The notes below the pieces were generated by a model. That model did no database searches. It saw nothing but the letters and a program-made list of their open reading frames with translations, and was not told the DNA's origin. From an uncultured Massilia sp. (GTDB lineage Bacteria; Pseudomonadota; Gammaproteobacteria; Burkholderiales; Burkholderiaceae): a DNA stretch of 39,839 nt. Of the stretch, positions 32,625-39,839 are shown in pieces. Every line of letters begins with the position of its first letter. Position 1 is the stretch's first letter. The stretch lies in contig CAMPHU010000014.1 in NCBI GenBank assembly GCA_946886065.1, forward strand, positions 1 to 39,839. Reading direction: 5' to 3'. The translations under genes and the position numbers were made by a program.

Positions 32625-33161
32625 CTAGCCCTGCCGCGCGAGCAGGGCGGCGGTGCCGCGTGCTCCCATGCGCAGCGCCGCATCCAGCGGGCTGACGCCG
32701 TCGGCGTCGCGGGCATGCGGATCGGCTCCGCGTGCGAGCAGGAGGCCGGCAATGTCCGTCCGGTCGAACATGGCGGCGAACATCAGCGCGGTCTTGCCGT
32801 TCGGGCCGGCGTGGTCGGGACGCGCGCCGTGCTCGAGCAGCAGGGTGGCCACCGCCAGGTCGCCCTTGAAGGCCGCGCCGTGCAAGGGGGCCTGGCCGGC
32901 GTCGTTCATCAGCGCCGGGTCGGCGCCGTGTTCGAGCAGCACCCGGGCCGCGTCCGGGTGGCCATGGTAGCAGGCCAGCATCAGCAGGCTGTCGCCGCGC
33001 TCGTTGCACAGGTTGGGCGGCAGGCCCTGGGCCAGCAGCGCCTCCAGGGCGTCGGCGTCGCCGGAGCGCGCCTGCTGGAACACCTGGCGTACCCGGGCGA
33101 GGGTGGCTTGGTCCAGTGCCTGCGGATCGGGGTTCGGCGGCATCGTGTCGTTTATCGGCAT
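32625..33161 (-). CDS. Ankyrin-repeat protein
   Basis: This is a cytoplasmic protein of 178 residues built mainly of ankyrin repeats, a protein-binding scaffold. At least three consecutive repeats are seen between about residues 55 and 160, with the diagnostic pattern G-x-x-LLM-LA..G..D.ARVLLEHGADP (about 33-residue period), each ending in LLL..GADP. A less regular fourth repeat caps each end. There is no signal peptide. Starts at 33161 and 33143 are both possible; the first is given. The neighbouring MFS gene ends 30 bases upstream on the same strand, so they may be co-transcribed. The partner protein is unknown. Confidence 0.85.
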   Translation of the reverse strand: MPINDTMPPNPDPQALDQATLARVRQVFQQARSGDADALEALLAQGLPPNLCNERGDSLLMLACYHGHPDAARVLLEHGADPALMNDAGQAPLHGAAFKGDLAVATLLLEHGARPDHAGPNGKTALMFAAMFDRTDIAGLLLARGADPHARDADGVSPLDAALRMGARGTAALLARQG

Positions 33162-33191
33162 GGATGCCGGATTAGAGCATATCCGCGGCGC

Positions 33192-34400
33192 TCACGCCGC
33201 CTGCCGTGCGGCGCTGTGCTCCAGGTATTCCCAGACCCAGGCCGCCAGGCCGAGCAGCGGCAGGGCCATGCCCGCCAGCAGGGCCGCATGCCAGCCCTGG
33301 CTGGCGTACAGCCAGCCGCCCACCCCCGAGCCGACGGCGCCGCCCAGGAAGAACAGCGCGAAGTACAGGCCGTTGAGGCGGCTGCGCAGCTCGGCGCCCA
33401 GGGTGAACAGGGCGCGCTGGCCCAGCACCAGGTTGGCGGCGACGGCGGCGTCCAGCACGATCGCGGCCAGGGCCAGCAGGGCGAGCGCCGGCCAGTGCGC
33501 CTGCGGCGCCAGCAGCGGCAGCGCGAAGCTGGCGGCGCCCAGTGCCAGGGCGGCGGCCGTGGCCGGCAAGCTGTGGCCGGCATCGGCGACGCGTCCCGCG
33601 ATGGGCGAGGCCACGGCGCCCGCCATGCCGACCAGCGCGAACACGGCGATCCCGGTCTGCGACAAACCGAAGGCCGGGCCGGCCAGGGCCAGGGGCGCGA
33701 CGGTCCAGAACAGGCTGAAGGCGCCGAACAGGCCGGCGTGGTACAGCGCGCGGCGGCGCAGCAGCGGGGTGGAGCGCAGCACCGTCCACAGCGACGCGAT
33801 CAGGGCCGGGTAAGCCAGGACTGCGGCCGGCCGCCGTTCCGGCAGGCGCCACCGCAGCACGGCCGCCAGCACCCACACCAGGGCCGCGGCCAGCGCGAAC
33901 ACCGCCTGCCAGCCGGCAAGGTCAGCCAGCAGGCTCGCCGCCGGCCGCGCCACCATGATCCCCAGCAGCAGCCCGCTGACGACCTGGCCGACGATGCGGC
34001 CGCGCACGGCCTCGGGGGCGAGGTGGGCGGCGAAGGGCACCAGCACCTGGGCCACCACCGCGCCCAGGCCGATGCCCAGGGCCGCCAACAGGAATTGCCA
34101 GGCGCCGGAGGCGGTGGCCGCCAGCAGCAGGGCCACGCCGGTGGCGATCAGGCCGCTGACGATCAGGCGCCGGTTTTCCAGCAGGTCGCCGAGCGGGACG
34201 ACGAACAGCAGGCCCAGGGTGTAGCCGATCTGGGTGAGGGTCACGACCAGCCCGCCGGCGGCGGCTGGCATGCCGATGGCGGCGCCGATCGGACCCACCA
34301 GCGGCTGGGCGTAGTACAGGTTGGCGACGATGACGCCGGCCGCCATGGCCAGCAGCATGACCATGCCGCGCGAGGGATTGTTCTGGATCGTGGACTGCAT
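33192..34400 (-). CDS. MFS transporter, YgaY-like exporter
   Basis: This is an inner-membrane transporter of the DHA1-like major facilitator group. The 402-residue product has 12 predicted helices. The N-terminus contains GVIVANLYYAQPLVGPIGAAIG, the hallmark of YgaY-like carriers, and motif A is recognisable as GDLLENRRL near residue 65. ATG 34400 was chosen over one 33 bases upstream because AGGAGG lies 6 bases before it. It is divergent from a LysR gene with 103 bases between them, the usual arrangement for a LysR-controlled exporter. The substrate is unknown. Confidence 0.9.
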   Translation of the reverse strand: MQSTIQNNPSRGMVMLLAMAAGVIVANLYYAQPLVGPIGAAIGMPAAAGGLVVTLTQIGYTLGLLFVVPLGDLLENRRLIVSGLIATGVALLLAATASGAWQFLLAALGIGLGAVVAQVLVPFAAHLAPEAVRGRIVGQVVSGLLLGIMVARPAASLLADLAGWQAVFALAAALVWVLAAVLRWRLPERRPAAVLAYPALIASLWTVLRSTPLLRRRALYHAGLFGAFSLFWTVAPLALAGPAFGLSQTGIAVFALVGMAGAVASPIAGRVADAGHSLPATAAALALGAASFALPLLAPQAHWPALALLALAAIVLDAAVAANLVLGQRALFTLGAELRSRLNGLYFALFFLGGAVGSGVGGWLYASQGWHAALLAGMALPLLGLAAWVWEYLEHSAARQAA

Positions 34401-34503
34401 GTCTGCCTCCTGGGAGTGTGCGATGTAAGCCATTGTAGAGAGGCATGAAGCAAAGATAATCTGGGCATAATGCGCTTATACATGTCAGTTTTTCTGAACA
34501 ATC

Positions 34504-35436
34504 ATGGACAAAGTGAAGGCAATGCAGGCCTTCGTGCGGATCGTCGACGCCAACAGCTTTTCCAAGGCGGCCGAGACCCTGAACCTGCCGCGCGCGGCCC
34601 TGAGCGCGTCGATCAAGAACCTGGAAAGCTACCTGGGCGCCCAACTGCTGCAGCGCACGACCCGGCGCCTGTCGCTGACGCCCGAAGGCGAGCGCTACTA
34701 CGAGCAATGCGCCGGCATCCTGGCCGCCATCGAGGCGGCGGAAGCCGGCTTCCTGGGCGCGTCGGGCAAGCCCCTGCACGGCAAGCTGCGCATCGACCTG
34801 CCCGGCAGCCTGGGCCGGGCCATCGTCCTGCCGCGCATCGCCGCATTCCGCCAGGCCTATCCGGACCTGGCGCTGACCATCAGCCTGAGCGACCGCCTGG
34901 TCGACCTGACCCGGGAGGGGATCGACTGCGCGGTCCGCGTCGGCGCGCTGCAGGACTCGTCGCTGGTCGCGCGGCCGCTGGGCAGCATGCGCTTCCTGAT
35001 CGCGGCTTCGCCGGCCTACCTGGCGCGGCGCGGCGTGCCGGCCGGCGTCGACGAGCTGGCCGGGCATGAAGGCATCGTGCATTTCTCGGGCCGCACCGGG
35101 CGCGCCTTCGACTGGGAGCTGGACACGGGGAAGGGTGCGGTCAGGCTGGCGGTGACCGGCAGCCTGGCCGTCAACGACGCCGAGGCCAACCTGTGCTGCG
35201 CCCTGCAGGGGCTGGGCCTGGCCCAGCTCGGGCGCTACCAGGCGCGCCGCTACCTGGAGAGCGGGGAGCTGGTCGAGGTGCTGCCCGGGGCGGAGCCGAC
35301 GGCCATGCCGGTCTCGCTGCTGTATCCGCGCGGACGCATGGGCAACCCGCGGCTGCAGGCCTTCGCCCAGTGGCTGGAAGCGGTGTTCGCGAGCGTGCCG
35401 GACCTCGCCCCGGAGGGTGATCGAAAATTTCGATGA
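34504..35436 (+). CDS. LysR-family transcriptional regulator
   Basis: This is a LysR-type regulator of 310 residues: helix-turn-helix at about 17-36 (NSFSKAAETLNLPRAALSAS), then the effector-binding domain with the usual DLTREGIDCAVRVG segment. It belongs to the common subgroup that controls MFS exporters, NAD(P)H quinone reductases and pirin-like genes in response to electrophiles or phenolics; this relation is inferred. It is divergent from the YgaY-like MFS gene and is followed by pirin and OsmC genes on its own strand. Its last codons contain a perfect palindrome placed as a LysR box for the pirin promoter. The ATG at 34504 is the first in the frame. Confidence 0.92.
   Translation: MDKVKAMQAFVRIVDANSFSKAAETLNLPRAALSASIKNLESYLGAQLLQRTTRRLSLTPEGERYYEQCAGILAAIEAAEAGFLGASGKPLHGKLRIDLPGSLGRAIVLPRIAAFRQAYPDLALTISLSDRLVDLTREGIDCAVRVGALQDSSLVARPLGSMRFLIAASPAYLARRGVPAGVDELAGHEGIVHFSGRTGRAFDWELDTGKGAVRLAVTGSLAVNDAEANLCCALQGLGLAQLGRYQARRYLESGELVEVLPGAEPTAMPVSLLYPRGRMGNPRLQAFAQWLEAVFASVPDLAPEGDRKFR
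35420..35434. promoter_or_regulatory. LysR-box palindrome upstream of the pirin gene
   Basis: ATCGAAA-A-TTTCGAT is a perfect palindrome with 7-bp arms and contains the T-N11-A core of LysR-type sites. It overlaps the last codons and stop of the LysR gene. It is centred about 66 bases before the predicted pirin transcription start, the canonical distance for the LysR recognition site. Confidence 0.55.
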
Positions 35437-35456
35437 TACGACCGTAAATTATCCGT

Positions 35457-35485
35457 TTTTCAAGCCAGGAGCGGACGCGCATAAT
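35457..35485 (+). promoter_or_regulatory. Sigma-70 promoter of the pirin-osmC unit
   Basis: TTTTCA (4/6) and CATAAT (5/6) are separated by 17 bases; the transcription start is expected near 35492, leaving a leader of about 90 bases before the pirin ATG. A weak -35 box is typical of activator-dependent LysR promoters. Confidence 0.5.
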
Positions 35486-35583
35486 GACTCCATCGCATCG
35501 AACACAGCGCAGCAAAGGACGAGCACGCGAAGGTCCTGAGCATCGACGGGTTCGATGATTCTCAATCACGAAAGGAGCACTCC

Positions 35584-36285
35584 ATGTTGAACGTACGTAA
35601 AAGCAATGATCGCGGCGCCGCAAGCTTTGGCTGGCTGAAATCCCGTCACACCTTCTCCTTCGGGCACTACCACGATCCCAAGCACATGGGCTTCGGCCCG
35701 CTGCGGGTGATTAACGAAGATAACGTGGCGCCGGGCCGCGGCTTCGATTCGCACGGTCACCGCGACATGGAGATCATTTCCTACGTGCTGGACGGCGCAC
35801 TGGAGCACAAGGACAGCATGGGCAACGGTTCGGTGCTGCGCTACGGCGACGTGCAGCGCATGAGCGCCGGCAGCGGGGTCGTGCACAGCGAGTACAACCA
35901 CTCGAAAACCGACGGTGTCCACTTCCTGCAGATCTGGATCGAGCCGAACACCACCGGCGAAGCGCCGGGCTACGAGGAGAAGCACTTCGACGCGGCGTCC
36001 AAGACCGGCCGCCTGCGCCTGATCGCCTCCAATGATGGCCGCGAAGGTTCGGTGTCGATGCGCCAGGATGCCTCGATCTACGCCGCGATCCTGAACGGCG
36101 GCGAGGCCCTGACCCACCAGCTGGCGGCAGGCCGCCAGGCTTACGTCCACGTGATCCGCGGCAGCATCACCGTCAACGGCGTGGCCCTGAACGGCGGCGA
36201 TGCGCTGAAGGTGACCGACGAGTCGCGGGTGGCGCTCGAAAAGGCCGAGTCCGCCGAAGTGCTGGTCTTCGACCTGCCGCGATAA
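35584..36285 (+). CDS. Pirin family protein (YhhW-type quercetinase)
   Basis: This is a bicupin metalloprotein of the pirin family; the E. coli homologue YhhW has quercetin 2,3-dioxygenase activity. The 233-residue product has metal ligands at H57 and H59 (SHGHRDMEI), H101 and E103 (VVHSEYNH), the same pattern and almost the same numbering as YhhW. A second cupin domain follows from about residue 140. AAAGGAG lies 7 bases before the ATG. It is followed 50 bases later by an OsmC gene. With the LysR regulator upstream, this looks like an electrophile- or phenolic-stress unit; the true substrate is not known. Confidence 0.94.
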   Translation: MLNVRKSNDRGAASFGWLKSRHTFSFGHYHDPKHMGFGPLRVINEDNVAPGRGFDSHGHRDMEIISYVLDGALEHKDSMGNGSVLRYGDVQRMSAGSGVVHSEYNHSKTDGVHFLQIWIEPNTTGEAPGYEEKHFDAASKTGRLRLIASNDGREGSVSMRQDASIYAAILNGGEALTHQLAAGRQAYVHVIRGSITVNGVALNGGDALKVTDESRVALEKAESAEVLVFDLPR

Positions 36286-36335
36286 ACCTTCATGCCGCCC
36301 CGCAAGGGGTGGCCAACGACACCAGGGAGCAAGCC

Positions 36336-36719
36336 ATGCAAGTGACAGCCGCACGCGGAAACGGAAAGATGCAGCACGTGATCCGGATCGGGAAGCACCA
36401 GCTGCTGACCGACATCTCCGAAGCGCTCGGGGGCGAGGACACCGGCCCGGAACCGCACGACATCCTGGCCGCCGCGCTGGCCGCCTGCACCGCGCTGACC
36501 GTCAGGCTCTACGCCGCCCGCAAGGGAATGGCATTGGAAGACATCCGCGTGCGCATCGACCACGGGCAGAAGGACGGCGTCTACGAGTTCACGCGCCATA
36601 TCGAGTACGTGGGCGCGCTGGGGGCGGAAGACAGGCAGCGCCTGACCGACATCGCCAACAAGTGCCCGGTGCACAAGACCTTGTCCGGCACGATCCGCAT
36701 CCACACGGAAGCGGTGTGA
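36336..36719 (+). CDS. OsmC/Ohr-family thiol peroxidase-like protein
   Basis: OsmC-like proteins detoxify organic hydroperoxides through two cysteines. The 127-residue product has both: C51 in the helix (LAAALAACTALT) and C110 in NKCPVHKTL, with the glutamate-bearing segment GPEPHD upstream, so it appears active. ATG 36336 is preferred to an in-frame GTG 27 bases upstream because GGGAG lies 7 bases before it. It is second in the pirin unit and its stop lies two bases from the convergent LysR stop. Pairing of pirin with OsmC fits a defence role against oxidised aromatics or quinones. Confidence 0.93.
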   Translation: MQVTAARGNGKMQHVIRIGKHQLLTDISEALGGEDTGPEPHDILAAALAACTALTVRLYAARKGMALEDIRVRIDHGQKDGVYEFTRHIEYVGALGAEDRQRLTDIANKCPVHKTLSGTIRIHTEAV

Positions 36720-36721
36720 GG

Positions 36722-37690
36722 TCAGGACGAGCGGGTGAGCGTGGCGCCGCAGGGTTCCGCGATCATCCGGGCGAAGGGCGAGCTGCTGCGCACCCGGTCG
36801 ATCCACCACCTGAGCGCGGCGCCGTCCTCGCCGCTGCGCCAGGCCAGGTAGAAGGTCTCGTCGGCCTTGGGCTCGACCACCTGCTTCTCGACCAGCAGTC
36901 CGCGGTCGATGGCGGGCCGGGCCCAGGCCTCGGGCAGGAAGCCGAAGCCGAGGCCGCGCACCTGGAATTCGTACTTGGTGATCATGTCCGGGACGGCCAG
37001 GGTGTCCTGGCCGAACAGCAGGCCGACGGTGCGGGCGCCCAGCAGGCGGGCCGAATCGGAGACCGAGATCGCGCGGTGGGGCAGCAGGTCGGCCTTGTCC
37101 AGCGGGCGGTTGGCGGCGGCCAGCGGATGGCAGGGCGCGACCGCGAACACGAAGCGGCTGCTGCCGATGGGTTCGAGGGTGTAGCCGCCGCCGGAAGGGC
37201 CTTCGCCGGCGGCGCCGACCAGCAGGTCGACGCGGCGGTCGAGCAGGGCGTCCCAGGTGCCCGACAGGGACTCGCGGACGATGCGCAGGCGGGTCTGGTC
37301 GGCGGCTTCGTAGAAGGCGCGGATATCGGGTTCCAGCCCGGCGGCGGAGAGCATGGAGTCCATGCCCAGCGCGATCTCGGTCTCCCAGCCCGAGGCCACG
37401 CGCCGCACCCGGGATTCGAGGTCGGCGGCCGCGCGCAGCAGGTAGCGGCCTTCCTTGAGCAGTTCATGGCCGGCCGGCGTCAGGGCCACCTTGGGGCCGA
37501 AGCGGTCAAACAGGCGCACGCCCAGGTCGTCCTCGAGCTTGGAGACGGTGTACGAAATGGTCGAGGGCACGCGGAACAGTTCCTTGGCCGCGCTGGCGAA
37601 GGAGCCCTTGCGGGCAATGGTTTCGATGATCTGGAGGGCGTCGAGGCTGAGCTTGAGCAATTGGCGGTCCGGTCGTGGGCGTGCCGACAT
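36722..37690 (-). CDS. LysR-family transcriptional regulator (controls xapX unit)
   Basis: This is a LysR-type regulator of 322 residues with helix-turn-helix at about 28-50 (KGSFASAAKELFRVPSTISY) and effector domain downstream. It is divergent from xapX with 120 bases between the genes, in a region with two inverted repeats, so it is probably the regulator of the xapX-hydrolase-amidohydrolase unit and of itself. The ATG at 37690 lies directly against one of the palindromes. Confidence 0.92.
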   Translation of the reverse strand: MSARPRPDRQLLKLSLDALQIIETIARKGSFASAAKELFRVPSTISYTVSKLEDDLGVRLFDRFGPKVALTPAGHELLKEGRYLLRAAADLESRVRRVASGWETEIALGMDSMLSAAGLEPDIRAFYEAADQTRLRIVRESLSGTWDALLDRRVDLLVGAAGEGPSGGGYTLEPIGSSRFVFAVAPCHPLAAANRPLDKADLLPHRAISVSDSARLLGARTVGLLFGQDTLAVPDMITKYEFQVRGLGFGFLPEAWARPAIDRGLLVEKQVVEPKADETFYLAWRSGEDGAALRWWIDRVRSSSPFARMIAEPCGATLTRSS

Positions 37691-37759
37691 GGTAGCGGGT
37701 TTGCCGCTACCCCGGAAAGAGCAATCTGATTCTATCGCCGGGCCAGGATGGCGGCGATA
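37691..37759. promoter_or_regulatory. Two inverted repeats in the LysR/xapX control region
   Basis: Repeat A: GGTAGCGG-GTTTG-CCGCTACC (37691-37711), perfect 8-bp arms, abutting the LysR start codon. Repeat B: TATCGCCG at 37733-37740 and CGGCGATA at 37752-37759, perfect 8-bp arms 11 bases apart. Both are candidate LysR binding sites; A may also form a hairpin in the regulator's own leader. Confidence 0.45.
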
Positions 37760-37810
37760 CTTCCGTCAACCGGCGCCGGAGAGCGGCGCCACCAACCGAA
37801 GGAGCGGACG

Positions 37811-38077
37811 ATGTACCTGATTTCTTTAGGCGCCGGCATCCTCGCCGGGATCCTGTACGGCTTGCTCAACGTGCGATCGCCGGCGCCGCCGGCGATCGCC
37901 CTGGTGGGCCTGCTCGGGATGCTGATCGGCGAGCAGGTGGTGCCGGTGGCCAAGCGCCTGATCGACGGCGCACCGCTGAGCGCGGCCTGGTTCGCCCAGG
38001 AGTGCCGGCCCAAGATTACCGGCGTCACGCCGCCGGCGAAAGCAGCACCGGGCGAAGAGCCCGCACAACACGGTTAA
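37811..38077 (+). CDS. XapX domain small membrane protein
   Basis: This is an 88-residue membrane protein of the XapX (DUF1427) family, with two hydrophobic segments and the conserved line GILYGLLNVRSPAPPAIALV followed by GLLGMLIGEQ. The cytoplasmic tail is rich in proline, alanine and glutamate. In Burkholderia and Pseudomonas relatives such genes stand next to isochorismatase-like hydrolases and amidohydrolases, as here. The function is not established; an accessory role in transport is often assumed. ATG 37811 has a GGAG 6 bases upstream. Confidence 0.9.
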   Translation: MYLISLGAGILAGILYGLLNVRSPAPPAIALVGLLGMLIGEQVVPVAKRLIDGAPLSAAWFAQECRPKITGVTPPAKAAPGEEPAQHG

Positions 38078-38112
38078 GCAGCAGTTCCAACACTCACTCA
38101 AGGAGAGACATC

Positions 38113-38799
38113 ATGACCAATCCAAAACTCGAAGTCCTGACCCCGGAAAACTCGCAGCTGATCATCATCGACCACCAGCCGCAGATGGCCTTCGGCGTGC
38201 AGTCGATCGACCGCCAGACCCTGAAGAACAACGTGGTGGGCCTGGCCAAGGCGGCCAAGGTGTTCGGTATCCCGACCATCATCACCACCGTCGAAACCGA
38301 TTCGTTCTCGGGCAAGACCTATCCGGAGATCCTGGACGTCTTCCCGGGCCACCAGATCCTGGAGCGCACCTCGATGAACTCCTGGGACGACCAGAAGGTG
38401 CGCGACGCGCTGAAGGCGAACGGCCGCAAGAAGGTCGTCGTGGCCGGCCTGTGGACCGAGGTCTGCAACACCACCTTCGCCCTGTGCGCCATGCTGGAAG
38501 GCGACTACGAGATCTACATGGTGGCCGACGCCTCGGGCGGCACCTCGAAGGACGCGCACGACTTCGCCATGCAGCGCATGGTGCAGGCCGGCGCCGTGCC
38601 GGTCACCTGGCAGCAGGTGCTGCTGGAGTGGCAGCGCGACTGGGCGCACCGCGACACCTATGACGCCGTGATCAAGATCGTCACCGAGCACTCGGGCGCC
38701 TACGGGATGGGCGTGGACTACGCCTACACCATGGTGCACAAGGCGCCCGCCCGCAACAAGGGCGAGAACGCAGTGCTGGCTCCGGTCCCGGCACGCTGA
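38113..38799 (+). CDS. Isochorismatase-family hydrolase, YcaC type
   Basis: This is a cysteine hydrolase of the isochorismatase superfamily, 228 residues, closest in pattern to E. coli YcaC. The catalytic aspartate D20 (IIIDHQ) and nucleophile C118 (WTEVCNTT) are in the usual places. The lysine expected in the triad is not obvious: the corresponding segment reads ILERTSMNSWDD, with R85 the nearest basic residue, as in YcaC itself. It has a GGAGA 7 bases before the ATG and lies 35 bases after xapX. The natural substrate of YcaC-like enzymes is unknown. A strong terminator-like hairpin follows before the amidohydrolase gene. Confidence 0.9.
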   Translation: MTNPKLEVLTPENSQLIIIDHQPQMAFGVQSIDRQTLKNNVVGLAKAAKVFGIPTIITTVETDSFSGKTYPEILDVFPGHQILERTSMNSWDDQKVRDALKANGRKKVVVAGLWTEVCNTTFALCAMLEGDYEIYMVADASGGTSKDAHDFAMQRMVQAGAVPVTWQQVLLEWQRDWAHRDTYDAVIKIVTEHSGAYGMGVDYAYTMVHKAPARNKGENAVLAPVPAR

Positions 38800-38805
38800 T
38801 CGGCC

Positions 38806-38848
38806 GCGGTGCGCGGCCTCTCGTAGCGCACCGCGCACCGCTTGTCTT
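38806..38848 (+). terminator. Hairpin after the hydrolase gene
   Basis: GCGGTGCGCGG and CCGCGCACCGC form a perfect 11-bp stem with a 14-base loop, followed by TTGTCTT. It starts 7 bases after the hydrolase stop codon and lies before the amidohydrolase gene, so it may end or attenuate the transcript there. The short mixed U-tract makes termination partial at best. Confidence 0.55.
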
Positions 38849-38896
38849 AACCCGCCGGGCCGCCAGCGCCGGGCAACATGCAAAGGTGAACAGATC

Positions 38897-39839
38897 ATGC
38901 AAACCAATGACTCCCAGGCGCAGGCGCCGGCCCTCATTCTCTTCAACGGCTGCTTCCATACGGTCGACCGCAGCCAGCCCCAGGCCAGCGCGGTCGCGAT
39001 CCGCGACGGCCGCTTCCTGGCCGTCGGCGATACGGACGACGTGATGCGCTATCGCAGCGAAGGCAGCCAGGTCATCGACCTGAACGGCCGCACCGTGATT
39101 CCCGGCCTGAACGACTCGCACCTGCACCTGATCCGCGGCGGCCTGAACTACAACCTGGAGCTGCGCTGGGAAGGCGTGCCCTCGCTGGCCGACGCGCTGC
39201 GCATGCTGAAAGACCAGGCTGCGCGCACGCCGCATCCGCAGTGGGTGCGCGTGGTGGGCGGCTGGAGCGAGTTCCAGTTCGCCGAACGCCGCATGCCGAC
39301 CCTGGACGAGATCAACGCCGCGGCACCCGACACGCCGGTCTTCATCCTGCACCTGTACGACCGCGCGCTGCTCAACCGCGCGGCCCTGCGCGCGGTCGGC
39401 TACACCAAGGACACCCCGAACCCGCCGGGCGGCGAGATCCAGCGCGACGCCGCCGGCAACCCGACCGGCATGCTGATCGCCCGCCCGAACGCGATGATCC
39501 TGTACGCGACCCTGGCCAAGGGCCCGACCCTGCCGCGTGAACTGCAGGTGAACTCCACGCGCCAGTTCATGCGCGAACTCAACCGCCTGGGCCTGACCAG
39601 CGCGATCGACGCCGGCGGCGGCTTCCAGAACTACCCCGAGGATTACGCCGTCATCGAGGAACTCGAGCAGGCGAAGCAGCTGACGATCCGCATCGCCTAC
39701 AACCTGTTCACCCAGAACAAGGGCAAGGAACTGGAGGACTTCCAGCGCTGGACCGGCATGGTGACGCCGGGGCAGGGCAGCGATTACTACCGCCACAACG
39801 GCGCCGGCGAGATGCTGGTGTTCTCGGCGGCCGACTTCG
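38897..39839 (+). CDS. Amidohydrolase family protein (YtcJ-like, family 3), truncated by window edge
   Basis: This is a metal-dependent amidohydrolase of the amidohydrolase-3 group. The first 314 residues are visible and the frame is open at the right end. It starts with the small beta-domain typical of the group (ALILFNGCFHTVDRSQPQAS and AVAIRDGRFLAVGDTDDV), then the metal-binding motif PGLNDSHLHL, with histidines in the H-x-H position, and GWSEFQFAERR. Proteins of this group hydrolyse N-acyl or amide bonds, and some act as imidazolone or formamide hydrolases; the substrate is not predictable. GGTGAA lies 9 bases before the ATG. Third in the unit with xapX and the YcaC-like hydrolase. Confidence 0.88.
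   Translation, partial: MQTNDSQAQAPALILFNGCFHTVDRSQPQASAVAIRDGRFLAVGDTDDVMRYRSEGSQVIDLNGRTVIPGLNDSHLHLIRGGLNYNLELRWEGVPSLADALRMLKDQAARTPHPQWVRVVGGWSEFQFAERRMPTLDEINAAAPDTPVFILHLYDRALLNRAALRAVGYTKDTPNPPGGEIQRDAAGNPTGMLIARPNAMILYATLAKGPTLPRELQVNSTRQFMRELNRLGLTSAIDAGGGFQNYPEDYAVIEELEQAKQLTIRIAYNLFTQNKGKELEDFQRWTGMVTPGQGSDYYRHNGAGEMLVFSAADF

Noticed and set aside
1..39839. tRNA, rRNA, CRISPR arrays, attachment sites or prophage genes
   Set aside because: No cloverleaf-like segment, regularly spaced repeat or integrase was seen on either strand. This was judged by eye, so a weak tRNA could be missed.

Overview
The window is about 40 kb of high-GC, densely coding DNA with no RNA genes, CRISPR array or intact mobile element. 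The gene content suggests a betaproteobacterium of the Burkholderiales, most like Massilia and related Oxalobacteraceae. The supporting features are two short PEP-CTERM proteins, one behind an excellent sigma-54 promoter, a Bug-type tripartite tricarboxylate transporter, an XapX protein, CheV, and a TonB receptor paired with a LacI-type sugar locus. The taxonomic placement is inference; no marker gene is present.

Layout, left to right. Positions 30-6189 hold cheV, a LysR regulator and a three-gene tripartite efflux system (outer-membrane NodT-type lipoprotein, EmrA-like adaptor, MFS pump). Positions 6232-13308, on the minus strand, hold a PaoABC/YagTSR-type molybdenum aldehyde or heteroaromatic oxidoreductase (2Fe-2S, FAD and molybdopterin subunits joined by ATGA overlaps), followed by tctC-tctB-tctA. 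Positions 13425-19308 are a mixed stretch: a PEP-CTERM gene with terminator and sigma-54 promoter, a DUF2145 protein with a small exported partner, purU, a GNAT acetyltransferase, an unknown exported protein, a second PEP-CTERM gene and a decayed IS1595-type transposase fragment.

Positions 19284-27408 form a compact disaccharide-phosphorolysis locus: TonB-dependent receptor, divergent LacI regulator, GH65 phosphorylase, beta-phosphoglucomutase and MFS transporter. Three copies of one 14-bp operator-like sequence tie it together. Two lie in the receptor/regulator intergenic region and the third lies inside the first codons of the GH65 gene. The implied pathway is outer-membrane uptake, inner-membrane import, phosphorolysis to glucose plus beta-glucose-1-phosphate, then isomerisation to glucose-6-phosphate.

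Positions 27464-32459, on the minus strand, hold an HD-GYP phosphodiesterase, an overlapping PAS histidine kinase and a GAF-GGDEF-EAL protein with an altered GGDEF signature, a likely cyclic-di-GMP signalling group. Next come an ankyrin protein, a YgaY-like MFS exporter and a divergent LysR regulator that probably controls the following pirin and OsmC genes. A perfect palindrome sits at the expected LysR-box distance from a candidate promoter there. The right end holds another LysR regulator divergent from xapX, a YcaC-like isochorismatase-family hydrolase and an amidohydrolase cut by the window edge.

No wholly new system is evident. The most distinctive signals are regulatory: the operator encoded within the start of the GH65 gene, the sigma-54 promoter of the PEP-CTERM gene, the Shine-Dalgarno-masking hairpin before the 2Fe-2S subunit, and the LysR-box arrangement before pirin.
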